Of a stretch of 23,590 nucleotides of DNA, positions 12,003-18,590 are shown piece by piece (within the stretch, counting starts at the first letter, position 1; every line of letters starts with the position of its first letter). Under the pieces are notes generated by a model. It was given only the letters and a program-made list of their open reading frames with translations. It ran no database searches and had not been told where the DNA came from. Source of the stretch: a virus; IMG/VR virus record IMGVR_UViG_3300037193_001675, positions 1-23,590 of that record. The stretch is one strand, 5' to 3'. Made by a program: the position numbers and the translations under genes.

Positions 12003-12136
12003 CAGTGGCGGGCAAGTTTTTCCTAACACGTGGATAAATCTTTTGTGAGTGCTCGATGAATGTGACCAAAATCTGTGACGATGGGGTGGGGGCGTGATGG
12101 GGCCTTTAGTGGGTGATGTTGCACTGCATTTTGCGG

Positions 12137-12196
12137 CTATGGGAGGGTGATGACGGTGATGATACCGAGGATGATCGCGAGGATGGAGATGGTCAT
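12137..12196 (-). CDS. 19-aa hydrophobic peptide
   Basis: ATG 12196 lies four bases after AGGAG and seven after the stop of the previous gene. It encodes MTISILAIILGIITVITLP, which is almost entirely Ile/Leu/Val/Thr and long enough for one membrane helix. Small hydrophobic phage peptides can be toxins, holin modulators or protease inhibitors. None of these is shown here. The 12040-12136 stretch beyond it has no gene. Confidence 0.5.
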   Translation of the reverse strand: MTISILAIILGIITVITLP

Positions 12197-12203
12197 GATG
12201 CTC

Positions 12204-12392
12204 CTAGTTGGCCTGTGGGTCGATGTAGACGTAGAGGGGGAACCGCTCGTTGCCGACCTGGATGGGCGGGATGTGGCGGGGGATGGCGTACTGCCGGTTG
12301 GTCTCGTTCTCGAGGTAGTTCGACACTCCGTCCGCGGTGGGGTAGATGACGTTGAGCCGCTTCTCGATCATGGTGATGATGTCCTGATGCAT
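12204..12392 (-). CDS. Hypothetical protein (62 aa)
   Basis: ATG 12392 is five bases after AGGAGG. The protein (MHQDIITMIEKRLNVIYPTA ... YAIPRHIPPIQVGNERFPLY) has an N-terminal helix and a Pro/aromatic-rich C-terminal half. No family is recognised. It is separated from the HTH gene at 12466 by a strong GC hairpin, so it may be expressed as its own unit together with the 19-aa peptide downstream. Confidence 0.7.
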   Translation of the reverse strand: MHQDIITMIEKRLNVIYPTADGVSNYLENETNRQYAIPRHIPPIQVGNERFPLYVYIDPQAN

Positions 12393-12396
12393 GTGC

Positions 12397-12408
12397 CCCT
12401 CCTGTGGG
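12397..12408 (-). promoter_or_regulatory. SD-hairpin element (CCC-ACAGGA-GGG)
   Basis: A 3-bp stem closes the ACAGGA loop, placing AGGAGG five bases before ATG 12392. Confidence 0.58.
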
Positions 12409-12436
12409 ACGGTGGTTTTTTCGGGCAGGCGGCGTT

Positions 12437-12454
12437 GGGGGGCCGGAGCCCCCC
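12437..12454 (-). terminator. Strong GC hairpin after HTH paralogue D
   Basis: GGGGGGC and GCCCCCC form a perfect 7-bp stem with a TCCG loop on the minus strand, about 11 bases beyond the stop at 12466. No T-run follows directly. It is a probable terminator or transcript-end hairpin. Confidence 0.55.
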
Positions 12455-12465
12455 TGTGCCTGGTG

Positions 12466-12684
12466 CTACTCGGCGTCCGCGAGGAGCTGCTCGGCGGCGG
12501 TGAGCTCGATGTCGAGGAAGGCGGCCAGGTAGGCGCGGGCCTCGTCTCGGTCGAAGCGGTAGCTGCGGGCGCGGGGGGCCTCGCGGTTGGCGACGCGGGT
12601 CCCGTCCCTGCGGACGAAGCGGCGGAACGTGATGCCCTCCACCCCGGCGATGTCGGCGAGCTGCTGGCCCGTGAAGCGATGCAT
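12466..12684 (-). CDS. Small HTH protein (paralogue D)
   Basis: The 72-aa protein is close to the N-terminal part of the 11426 product: FTGQQLADIAGVEGITFRRF, then RRDGTRV and a basic loop (NREAPRARSYRF) longer than in the paralogue. It lacks the long acidic tail and ends in a short helix (DIELTAAEQLLADAE). ATG 12684 is six bases after AGGAGG, in the hairpin at 12689. It is the first well-supported gene behind the leftward promoter at 12743 and the closest to the late rightward genes, so it may control the early-late divergence. That is inference. Confidence 0.8.
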   Translation of the reverse strand: MHRFTGQQLADIAGVEGITFRRFVRRDGTRVANREAPRARSYRFDRDEARAYLAAFLDIELTAAEQLLADAE

Positions 12685-12688
12685 GGTT

Positions 12689-12702
12689 GGCCTCCTGTGG
12701 CC
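12689..12702 (-). promoter_or_regulatory. SD-hairpin element (GGCC-ACAGGA-GGCC)
   Basis: A 4-bp stem closes the ACAGGA loop. A second small hairpin (GCTCC/GGAGC with a five-base loop, 12707-12721) lies just upstream in the same leader. Confidence 0.66.
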
Positions 12703-12875
12703 TAGGGCTCCTTTTTGGAGCGTTGATTGAACTTACTCCCTAAGTCTATCCGCCAGAGGGGGGGAAGTCCACAGCATCTCACTCGCAGAATACACACCAA
12801 AGTGCCTATGCGTGACCAAAAACGCTTGAAAACACACAAAAAACACCAAAAAAGCAGAATCCCTGCTCCAAACAC
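12702..12875 (-). CDS. Candidate small hydrophobic protein (57 aa)
   Basis: GTG 12875 has a perfect AGGAGG eight bases upstream and opens a 57-codon frame with a hydrophobic start (FGAGILLFWCFLCVF) and a basic Cys-containing remainder. However, the leftward promoter at 12743 would lie inside it, and the hydrophobicity follows from T-rich DNA. It may be real and translationally coupled to the HTH gene at 12684, or a chance frame. Confidence 0.3.
   Translation of the reverse strand: MFGAGILLFWCFLCVFKRFWSRIGTLVCILRVRCCGLPPLWRIDLGSKFNQRSKKEP
12743..12771 (-). promoter_or_regulatory. Leftward promoter (TGGACT-17-TAGACT)
   Basis: TGGACT (12771-12766) and TAGACT (12748-12743) are separated by 17 bases, and each matches the consensus at four positions. 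It reads into HTH paralogue D. The surrounding 12776-12910 region is A-rich, with repeated CCAAAAA tracts. Confidence 0.5.
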
Positions 12876-12970
12876 TTCGCGGGCCTCCTGCAAGTGCCAA
12901 AAACAGCCATATGAGGCTCCTAATGAGCGAAGTAGGCCAACAAACGCTTCTGTTTCACCGTCTGATGCTC

Positions 12971-12976
12971 TAAACT
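12971..12976 (+). promoter_or_regulatory. Possible -10 (TAAACT) before the late genes
   Basis: TAAACT lies 12 bases before ATG 12989. The -35 (TTCTGT at 12948) is poor, so an activator or a promoter further upstream may be needed. Confidence 0.28.
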
Positions 12977-12988
12977 CTGGAACAGACC

Positions 12989-13654
12989 ATGTACTACGAA
13001 CTCCAACCCCTCACCAAGAGCGCCCGCAGGAAACTGCGGAAGATGAATGGAGGCGTCGGCCTTCGGTGCCACTTCGAGATGCTCAACGGCAATCGGTGCC
13101 AACAGGGCGCGCTAGTGGTCCGCGTCAAGCGCAGGGCCACCGACCCACAGCCGCTGAAGATGATGCGCACCAAGTATTGCCGTGCGCACTCGGACCCAGC
13201 GCTGCTGGAGCGCCTCGGTGCATCCCGCTTCGGCGGCAAGGTCTCCACATCGGGCGACAACCGCGGAGCAAGGGCAGCACGAGGAGTCAACCCGCACAAG
13301 GCAATGCGGGAAATGGTCGAGGAGCACCTCGTCGAGTTCCTCAAGCCGTACATGGAGGCGCTGACGGCAACCAAGGAGGTCGTCGTCGGCCACGGGAGGC
13401 ATGCCCGTGTGGAAGTGGTCCCAGACCACCGAGCACGCATGCAGGCCGCAGAGTCTCTGTTCGATCGCGTGTACGGCAAGCCCAAGCAGTCCACGGTGCT
13501 CGAGGGCGGCATCACCGTCGAGCCGGTGGAAGTCCCGACCGATCAGCAGCGAGAGCTGGAAGTCGCCAAGATTCTCGCGGCAGCCGGGGCTGTGGCTCCC
13601 ATGGCCGGCGCCGAGTCCGCCATCAAGAAGGCATCGAAGGCGAGCCAGAACTGA
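12989..13654 (+). CDS. terS: Terminase small subunit
   Basis: The 221-aa protein begins with a zinc-motif region (Cys27, Cys37, Cys64, His67: RCHF ... GNRCQQ ... YCRAHS) of the kind found at the N-terminus of many actinophage small terminases. A helical region about residues 105-165 follows (AMREMVEEHLVEFLKPYMEA ... RMQAAESLFDRVYGKPKQ). The DRVYGKPKQ turn is typical of small terminases. It binds the packaging site and delivers DNA to the large subunit. The RBS is weak (GGAA). It overlaps the next micro-ORF as TGATG and lies just before terL, which supports the call. Confidence 0.8.
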   Translation: MYYELQPLTKSARRKLRKMNGGVGLRCHFEMLNGNRCQQGALVVRVKRRATDPQPLKMMRTKYCRAHSDPALLERLGASRFGGKVSTSGDNRGARAARGVNPHKAMREMVEEHLVEFLKPYMEALTATKEVVVGHGRHARVEVVPDHRARMQAAESLFDRVYGKPKQSTVLEGGITVEPVEVPTDQQRELEVAKILAAAGAVAPMAGAESAIKKASKASQN

Positions 13655-13704
13655 TGTTCAGCAACAACTTGCGACCCACCGTCTACCCCGAGCCTCAGGG
13701 CTGA
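13654..13704 (+). CDS. Bridging micro-ORF (16 aa)
   Basis: ATG 13654 overlaps the terS stop as TGATG, and its own stop overlaps ATG 13704 as TGATG. It encodes MFSNNLRPTVYPEPQG. Its product is not recognisable. It may simply carry ribosomes from terS to the membrane-protein gene. Confidence 0.4.
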   Translation: MFSNNLRPTVYPEPQG

Positions 13705-13946
13705 TGGTCCGTCGCTACTCCGCCGCCATTGTACTCCTCGGCCTGTGGGTTCTTCTCCTCGCCGCCCACGGCATGCTCGAGTACACCGTGTCCACCGAGC
13801 CCCACGCTACTCCTCCCTGGGCGCTCGAGTGGGCACGGGCGGCGGTGGAGAATCTGCAGTCTGAGGTATGGCAGGTAGCTCTAGCAGCTTGGGTGTTCAA
13901 GCACTTCTTCTGGAAGGGCTCGCCCGAGAGCAAGGATACACCGTGA
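13704..13946 (+). CDS. Small membrane protein with SPESKD tail
   Basis: The 80-aa protein has a first transmembrane helix (residues about 6-24, SAAIVLLGLWVLLLAAHGML), an amphipathic middle (EWARAAVENLQSEVWQVALA) whose second half may form a second membrane segment, and the tail KGSPESKDTP. The NLQSE...GSPESKD pattern matches the DUF6766-type small membrane proteins of actinobacteria and their phages, as far as I recall. The role is unknown. It sits between the terminase genes, overlaps terL as GTGA and starts by TGATG overlap. Confidence 0.75.
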   Translation: MVRRYSAAIVLLGLWVLLLAAHGMLEYTVSTEPHATPPWALEWARAAVENLQSEVWQVALAAWVFKHFFWKGSPESKDTP

Positions 13947-15403
13947 GTGCCGTAGAAATCAAGTGGTCACAGTACATACCACACGTTCCCACCCCCAAGC
14001 AGCATGCTTTCCTGTGGCTACAGTCCAAGGAGGCATTCTTCGGGGGAGCAGCGGGCGGGGGTAAGTCAGATGCACTGCTTATGGCGGCACTGCAGTACGT
14101 GGACGTGCCCGGCTACGCCGCGGTGCTGTTCCGTCGTACATACACCGACCTATCCCTGCCGGGAGCAATCATGTCCCGAGCCCAGGAGTGGCTGGCCAAC
14201 ACCGACGCTAAGTGGAACGACAACGAGAAGCAGTTCACATTCCCGTCAGGTGCAGTGCTCACGTTCAGCTACCTCAAAGGGCCAAACGACAAGTTCCGCT
14301 ACCAGTCGGCAGAGTTCCAGTTCGTCGGCTTCGACGAGATCACACAGTTTCCTGAGGATGACTACACGTACCTCATGTCAAGACTTCGCCGCCCGAGCGT
14401 AGGGCCGCTGTCGAAAGTGCCCCTCAGGGCCAGGGCCGCTGCAAACCCCGGAGGTGTCGGACATGTCTGGGTCAAGAAGCGGTTCGTCGATGGACGCTCG
14501 CCTGATCGTGTGTTCATTCCGTCATCTCTGGACGACAACCCCCATCTCGACCAGGAGACGTACGAGCAAAGCCTCTCATTGCTGGACCCGATCACGCACG
14601 CTCAGCTCAGGCACGGCGACTGGGCCATTCGGCCTCCGGGTTTGTGGACCTTCGACCATGTCCATGTGGAAGCGGCTGTGGAACTAGGCCGTCACTTCGA
14701 CCGCCTTGTCAAGGCAGGCAAGATGCCTCCCCCCATGCACCAGCGTATGGTGAGTGGGACTGACTTTGGCGACTTCCAGACTGTGTTCGAGCCCGGCTGG
14801 GAACTCGAGCGCGGTGGAATGTACACCCCGCCCGGGGAGGTGGTCTCGTCACGGCTGGACCTGGAGGACATCAGTACAGACTTCCTGTCGTCCATGAAGC
14901 AGTACAGGTATTGGTGGAAAGACAACAGGTACGACAGTTCCTTTGCCCAATCGGCGCGCACGGTCGGCAAGATGCTGCAAAGGGAGATGGGTCGACACAA
15001 CCCCATCACTCAGACGGGCCGTCCAAACATGGTGCCGATCAGCTTCAAGGAGTACAAGCAGCTGTCGATCAAGTACGGGCGCCTACTGCTAAAAAACGCG
15101 GCCAGCTGGAGCGGGGACGCCGACGACGTGCCAACGCGGGCGGCAGCGATTAGCCCGACCAACATGTTGCTCGACGAGCAGCTCCAGACCGTGCAGCAGA
15201 AGGAAACCAACCCTGACCTCACCGACAAAAAGAACGACGATGCCGTTGACGCCTGGCTGGCAAAGATCGCTCCACTCGCTCGAGCTCACCGCCACGTGAT
15301 AGAAGCGATGGAAGCCGACGCCAAGAACCGAGCCGTACTCCAGCCTCCTGTGGCTCCAGGGGTCGAGGATGATGTCGCCATAACCGAGGAGCAGATGGCC
15401 TGA
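13943..15403 (+). CDS. terL: Terminase large subunit
   Basis: The 486-aa packaging motor starts at GTG 13943, overlapping the upstream stop. Walker A is GGAAGGGKS (34-42), Walker B with the catalytic Glu is FVGFDE (127-132), and the coupling motif is AAANPGG (165-171). The nuclease half has TDFGD (Asp274), a second acidic site near Asp331 and KKNDDAVDAW (Asp432/433, Asp436), the usual RNase H-like metal set. It cuts concatemeric DNA and pumps it through the portal. The longer frame to 13868 is rejected because it covers the membrane-protein gene. The last codons contain an antisense copy of the SD hairpin. Confidence 0.96.
   Translation: MSAVEIKWSQYIPHVPTPKQHAFLWLQSKEAFFGGAAGGGKSDALLMAALQYVDVPGYAAVLFRRTYTDLSLPGAIMSRAQEWLANTDAKWNDNEKQFTFPSGAVLTFSYLKGPNDKFRYQSAEFQFVGFDEITQFPEDDYTYLMSRLRRPSVGPLSKVPLRARAAANPGGVGHVWVKKRFVDGRSPDRVFIPSSLDDNPHLDQETYEQSLSLLDPITHAQLRHGDWAIRPPGLWTFDHVHVEAAVELGRHFDRLVKAGKMPPPMHQRMVSGTDFGDFQTVFEPGWELERGGMYTPPGEVVSSRLDLEDISTDFLSSMKQYRYWWKDNRYDSSFAQSARTVGKMLQREMGRHNPITQTGRPNMVPISFKEYKQLSIKYGRLLLKNAASWSGDADDVPTRAAAISPTNMLLDEQLQTVQQKETNPDLTDKKNDDAVDAWLAKIAPLARAHRHVIEAMEADAKNRAVLQPPVAPGVEDDVAITEEQMA
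15342..15355 (-). repeat. Antisense copy of the SD-hairpin sequence inside terL
   Basis: On the minus strand AGCC-ACAGGA-GGCT forms the same 4-bp stem and ACAGGA loop, but no start codon follows at a useful distance and the region codes for terL on the other strand. It could be chance or a remnant. Confidence 0.35.
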
Positions 15404-16953
15404 TGCCTGCTGGGAACGGAACATTCCTGTTTGACGTTGGGCTGCAATATGCTCAACGGCTCATTCGTGAAATAGAGGAGTCACGTACCGGCTGGCGTCT
15501 GGAACGGGAGAGCAAGTACCGGCGGGACATCGAGACGTACGTCGCCATTCGGGAGTCCATCGCCGAGAAGCTAGCACCATCTTGGTGGTGGAGCGATGCA
15601 GAACGGCTGGCGCGACAGGTCTACCTGGTGGACCCGCTCGGCGAGCGCATTCCAGCGGTGTGGGCTGACCTCATGTTCGGTGAGGAGCCAGTCTTCGAGG
15701 CCGGGCTCAAGGGTGATCAGGATCACCTCGACGAGTGGATCGAGGTCAACGAGTTCCCCAGCCAGCTTCGCTGGGCCGAGGAGATGTGCAGCTCCGAGGG
15801 CGAGACTTGGTGGCGACACGTCTCAGTGCCCGCCCTAGGCCACTGCATCACCGAGTTTCACTCGCGCCTCAACGTCATCCCCCTCTTCATCGGGCGTAAG
15901 CTCGTCGCCGCCGCGTTCGTCTCCATCCTGGAACAGACCGACCGTGAGGAGACCGTCTACCTCGAGGTTCACGGCGAGGGTGTCATCCTCAATCGGCTCT
16001 ATCGCGCGGCGCCGGGAACAAAACTGTCGGGCAAGGGGTTGCCTCTCGGGTCGCACGATGCCACGGAGAATCTTCTGCCCGTGTGGAGCCACGGGTTGGA
16101 GATGCTCTGTGGCCGCGTGCCCAACAAGCTCGGACGGGACTGGCGCATCGGCCTCAGTGACTACAAAGGCATTTCCGGGCTGCTGCTCGCACTCAACGAG
16201 ACGGTCAACGTTGCCCAAGAGAATCTACGGCTTACCGGCAAACAGAAGGTGGTCATCCCGGAACGTTACTTGAACCTGCAGGGGCGGCTACCACAGGGCA
16301 CCGAGATCATCGTCGCCACCGAGGTTGACCAAGACCCCGACAAAGTCAAGAACGACTTCGCCCAGATCACCTGGGAGTTCGACGCAGCAGCACTGATCGC
16401 CTATCAGGAGTCCCTGACCAACACCATCCTGACCAGAGCCCGTGTGGCTCCCCAGCTGGCCGGCATGGGTAGCGAGGGTCCGGCTACAGGTCCGGGCTGG
16501 CGCTCGAGACTTGTGGATACGCTCCTGGCCCTGGATGGAAAGGCAGCCTACTGGGACGACGCTCTACCCGACATGCTGCAAGCTGCAATGCGCGTCGAGA
16601 ACCTTCGAGGGCTGAGGGGTGGCTGGAAGAACCCCGACAAGCCACCGACGTTCAAGAGGAACGACGCGCTGCCTGACGACCCCGAGGGGCTCAGCCGACG
16701 CACCGTGATGGAAGTCAACGCCAACGTTCGTTCGCGCAAGACGGCCATCGCCATGAACAACCCCAACTGGGGTGATCAGCGCGTTGACGAGGAGCTGGAG
16801 CGTATCCGCGCTGAGAAAGACTTGATGCTGAAGGCGACAGCAGCGCCTGACGGCAACCAAAGGATTCCGGACCCGGCGGGAGGTATTCCGCGGGAGCCGG
16901 GACGAGAGGACCCAACAGCGGTCCCAGACCCAAGGAGAGCGCCGTCCGGGTGA
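15403..16953 (+). CDS. Portal protein (SPP1 gp6-like)
   Basis: The 516-aa protein starts at ATG 15403, overlapping terL by one base as TGATG. Its size, the early YRRDIETYVAIRE and VYLVDPLGERIPAVWADLMFGEEP region, the central WSHGLEMLCGRVPNKLGRDW and the helical VNVAQENLRLTGKQKVVIPE agree with SPP1-type portals. It forms the 12-fold ring at one vertex, binding the terminase and later the connector. The C-terminus is disordered and Pro-rich. An SD (AAGGAG) for the scaffold follows after 21 bases. Confidence 0.92.
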   Translation: MPAGNGTFLFDVGLQYAQRLIREIEESRTGWRLERESKYRRDIETYVAIRESIAEKLAPSWWWSDAERLARQVYLVDPLGERIPAVWADLMFGEEPVFEAGLKGDQDHLDEWIEVNEFPSQLRWAEEMCSSEGETWWRHVSVPALGHCITEFHSRLNVIPLFIGRKLVAAAFVSILEQTDREETVYLEVHGEGVILNRLYRAAPGTKLSGKGLPLGSHDATENLLPVWSHGLEMLCGRVPNKLGRDWRIGLSDYKGISGLLLALNETVNVAQENLRLTGKQKVVIPERYLNLQGRLPQGTEIIVATEVDQDPDKVKNDFAQITWEFDAAALIAYQESLTNTILTRARVAPQLAGMGSEGPATGPGWRSRLVDTLLALDGKAAYWDDALPDMLQAAMRVENLRGLRGGWKNPDKPPTFKRNDALPDDPEGLSRRTVMEVNANVRSRKTAIAMNNPNWGDQRVDEELERIRAEKDLMLKATAAPDGNQRIPDPAGGIPREPGREDPTAVPDPRRAPSG

Positions 16954-16985
16954 TCCGGCGGCCTAATAACAAGGAGTGACCCGAG

Positions 16986-17558
16986 ATGGGCACAGTTTTC
17001 AATCCAATCCGCCGTTCCATGATCGTCTTCGACGGTAAGGAAAGCGGCGGTGGCGGCGGGGGGAACCCGCCTGACCCCAACAGCGAGGTGGCGAAGGCGT
17101 ACGAGAAGCTGCGTCAGGCCGAGTCCGAGAGGGACCGGCTCAAGGCAGAGAACCGCACGCTCAAGCAGAACGCGGATCAGAACACCGTCGAGGAGCTGCA
17201 GAAGCGCGTCCAGACACTGGAGTCCGAGAGGGACACCGCCGTCAAGGAGCGCGACGAGGCTCGCGGCGAGTTCGGGCAGTTCAAAACCCGCATCGACGTG
17301 GAGAAGGCCGCGCGAGACGCCGGCTTCCGCTCCCCTGGTGTGGCTGTGGACCTCCTGATGTTCCGCAAGGCCGACCTGACCGATCAGGGCAAGATCACGA
17401 AGGCCCTGACCGACCTCGCTCAGGAGGACCCGGGCATGGTCACCAGCGCTCCGCCTTCCGGGGGGCCGGTGAACCCACAGAACGGGGACAAGAACAACTC
17501 CGGCGGTTCGGGGTTCAACCAGGCCATTCGCGCTGCGGCCGGAAGGCCCACCGCGTAG
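16986..17558 (+). CDS. Head scaffolding protein
   Basis: The 190-aa protein starts at ATG 16986, nine bases after AAGGAG. A Gly-rich N-terminus (20-33) leads to a long charged coiled coil (residues about 35-110, AKAYEKLRQAESERDRLKAE and following heptads). A helix (KAARDAGFRSPGVAVDLLMF) and a disordered Gly/Asn tail ending in FNQAIRAAAGR follow. That terminal helix is typical of the capsid-binding end of actinophage scaffolds. It directs procapsid assembly and leaves before maturation. Its place between portal and capsid supports the call. Confidence 0.9.
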   Translation: MGTVFNPIRRSMIVFDGKESGGGGGGNPPDPNSEVAKAYEKLRQAESERDRLKAENRTLKQNADQNTVEELQKRVQTLESERDTAVKERDEARGEFGQFKTRIDVEKAARDAGFRSPGVAVDLLMFRKADLTDQGKITKALTDLAQEDPGMVTSAPPSGGPVNPQNGDKNNSGGSGFNQAIRAAAGRPTA

Positions 17559-17561
17559 TAC

Positions 17562-17596
17562 ACCGGATGCCCCCCAGGCACGGGGGGTGATCCGGT
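17562..17596 (+). promoter_or_regulatory. Strong hairpin between scaffold and capsid genes
   Basis: ACCGGAT (17562-17568) and ATCCGGT (17590-17596) enclose CCCCCC/GGGGGG with an AGGCAC loop, 13 pairs in all with a small bulge. There is no T-run. It may protect the 5' end of a processed capsid mRNA, or act as a weak terminator. Confidence 0.6.
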
Positions 17597-17622
17597 AAAC
17601 CACAACAGGAGGAACATCTCCC

Positions 17623-18564
17623 GTGCCCTATGACAATATCGTTTCGCGGACCGACGCTGCCGCCCTCATCCCTGAGGACGTGGCCCGCGACATCCTGAGC
17701 AAGGCTCCGGACGAGTCGGGTGCTCTCACCCTCTTCCGCCGAGTGCGGATGAGCTCCAAGCAGCAGCGCATGCCGGTCCTCGCGGCGCTGCCCGTGGCGT
17801 ACTTCGTCAACGGTGACACCGGCCTCAAGCAGACGACCGAGCTCAACTGGGCCAACAAGTACCTGGAGGCCGAGGAGATCGCGGTCATCGTCCCGGTGCC
17901 GGATGCCGTCCTCGACGACGCCGACTTCGACATCTGGGGCGAGGCCAAGCCGCTGATCGTGGAGGCGATCGGGCGTACGCTCGACGCTGCCGTGTTCTTC
18001 GGTACCAACAAGCCGGCCACCTGGCCGACCCACATCGTGGGTATCGCCACGGGGGCGGGCAACTCCGCGGCTCGAGGGACCAACACCGCTGCCGAGGGCG
18101 GCATCGCCGAGGACTTCAACGACGTGTTCTCGACGGTGGAGGCCGACGGCTTCGACGTCAACGGGATCATCGCCAACCGGACCATGCGTGGCCGGCTCCG
18201 CGGTGCCCGTGACGCCAACGGCGTTCGCCTCGACGACGTCTCTCCCAACTCGGTGTTCGGAGAGGACGTGGTCTACCCCATGCGCGGCCTGTGGCCGACG
18301 GGGCTCTCGGCTGCCGAGGCCATCGTGGGGGACTTCTCCCACGGCATCATCGGAATCCGCCAGGACATCACCTGGAAGATTCTGGACCAGGCGGTGATCC
18401 AGGACAACACTGGAGCCATCGTCTACAACCTGGCACAGCAGGACATGGTCGCCATGCGCTGTGTCTTCCGGGTCGGCTTCGCCGTCTCGAACGTGATCAA
18501 CTACGACCAGCCGACCGAGGCGAATCGCTCCCCGTGGGGCGTCCTCCTCTCGCCGGCCGCCTAG
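17623..18564 (+). CDS. Major capsid protein (HK97 fold)
   Basis: The 313-aa protein starts at GTG 17623, ten bases after AGGAGG. The N-terminal helix (YDNIVSRTDAAALIPEDVAR), the ALPVAYFVNGDTGLKQTTEL and YLEAEEIAVIVPVPDAVLDD stretches, GRTLDAAVFFGT, and the late DFSHGIIGIRQDITWKILDQ are hallmarks of phage HK97-fold capsid proteins. Its length is on the short side but normal for actinophages without a separate protease domain. It forms the icosahedral shell on the scaffold. The following genes encode likely capsid accessory proteins. Confidence 0.94.
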   Translation: MPYDNIVSRTDAAALIPEDVARDILSKAPDESGALTLFRRVRMSSKQQRMPVLAALPVAYFVNGDTGLKQTTELNWANKYLEAEEIAVIVPVPDAVLDDADFDIWGEAKPLIVEAIGRTLDAAVFFGTNKPATWPTHIVGIATGAGNSAARGTNTAAEGGIAEDFNDVFSTVEADGFDVNGIIANRTMRGRLRGARDANGVRLDDVSPNSVFGEDVVYPMRGLWPTGLSAAEAIVGDFSHGIIGIRQDITWKILDQAVIQDNTGAIVYNLAQQDMVAMRCVFRVGFAVSNVINYDQPTEANRSPWGVLLSPAA

Positions 18565-18590
18565 CACCAGAAAGGAGCTGAGCGTCAACC

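Noticed and set aside
12029-12037. DnaA-box-like TTATCCACG on the minus strand
   Set aside because: A single near match, with no cluster or AT-rich unwinding element beside it. The segment resembles the TTTATCAA promoter element, but no -10 follows at the right distance.
12727-13704. 325-codon plus-strand frame over the terminase small subunit
   Set aside because: It is out of frame with the recognisable terS, has low-complexity basic composition and starts in the A-rich control region. Only its last 17 codons coincide with the bridging micro-ORF.
17515-18588. Long minus-strand frame opposite the major capsid gene
   Set aside because: High-GC antisense shadow with no recognisable domain. 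The plus-strand capsid call is strong.
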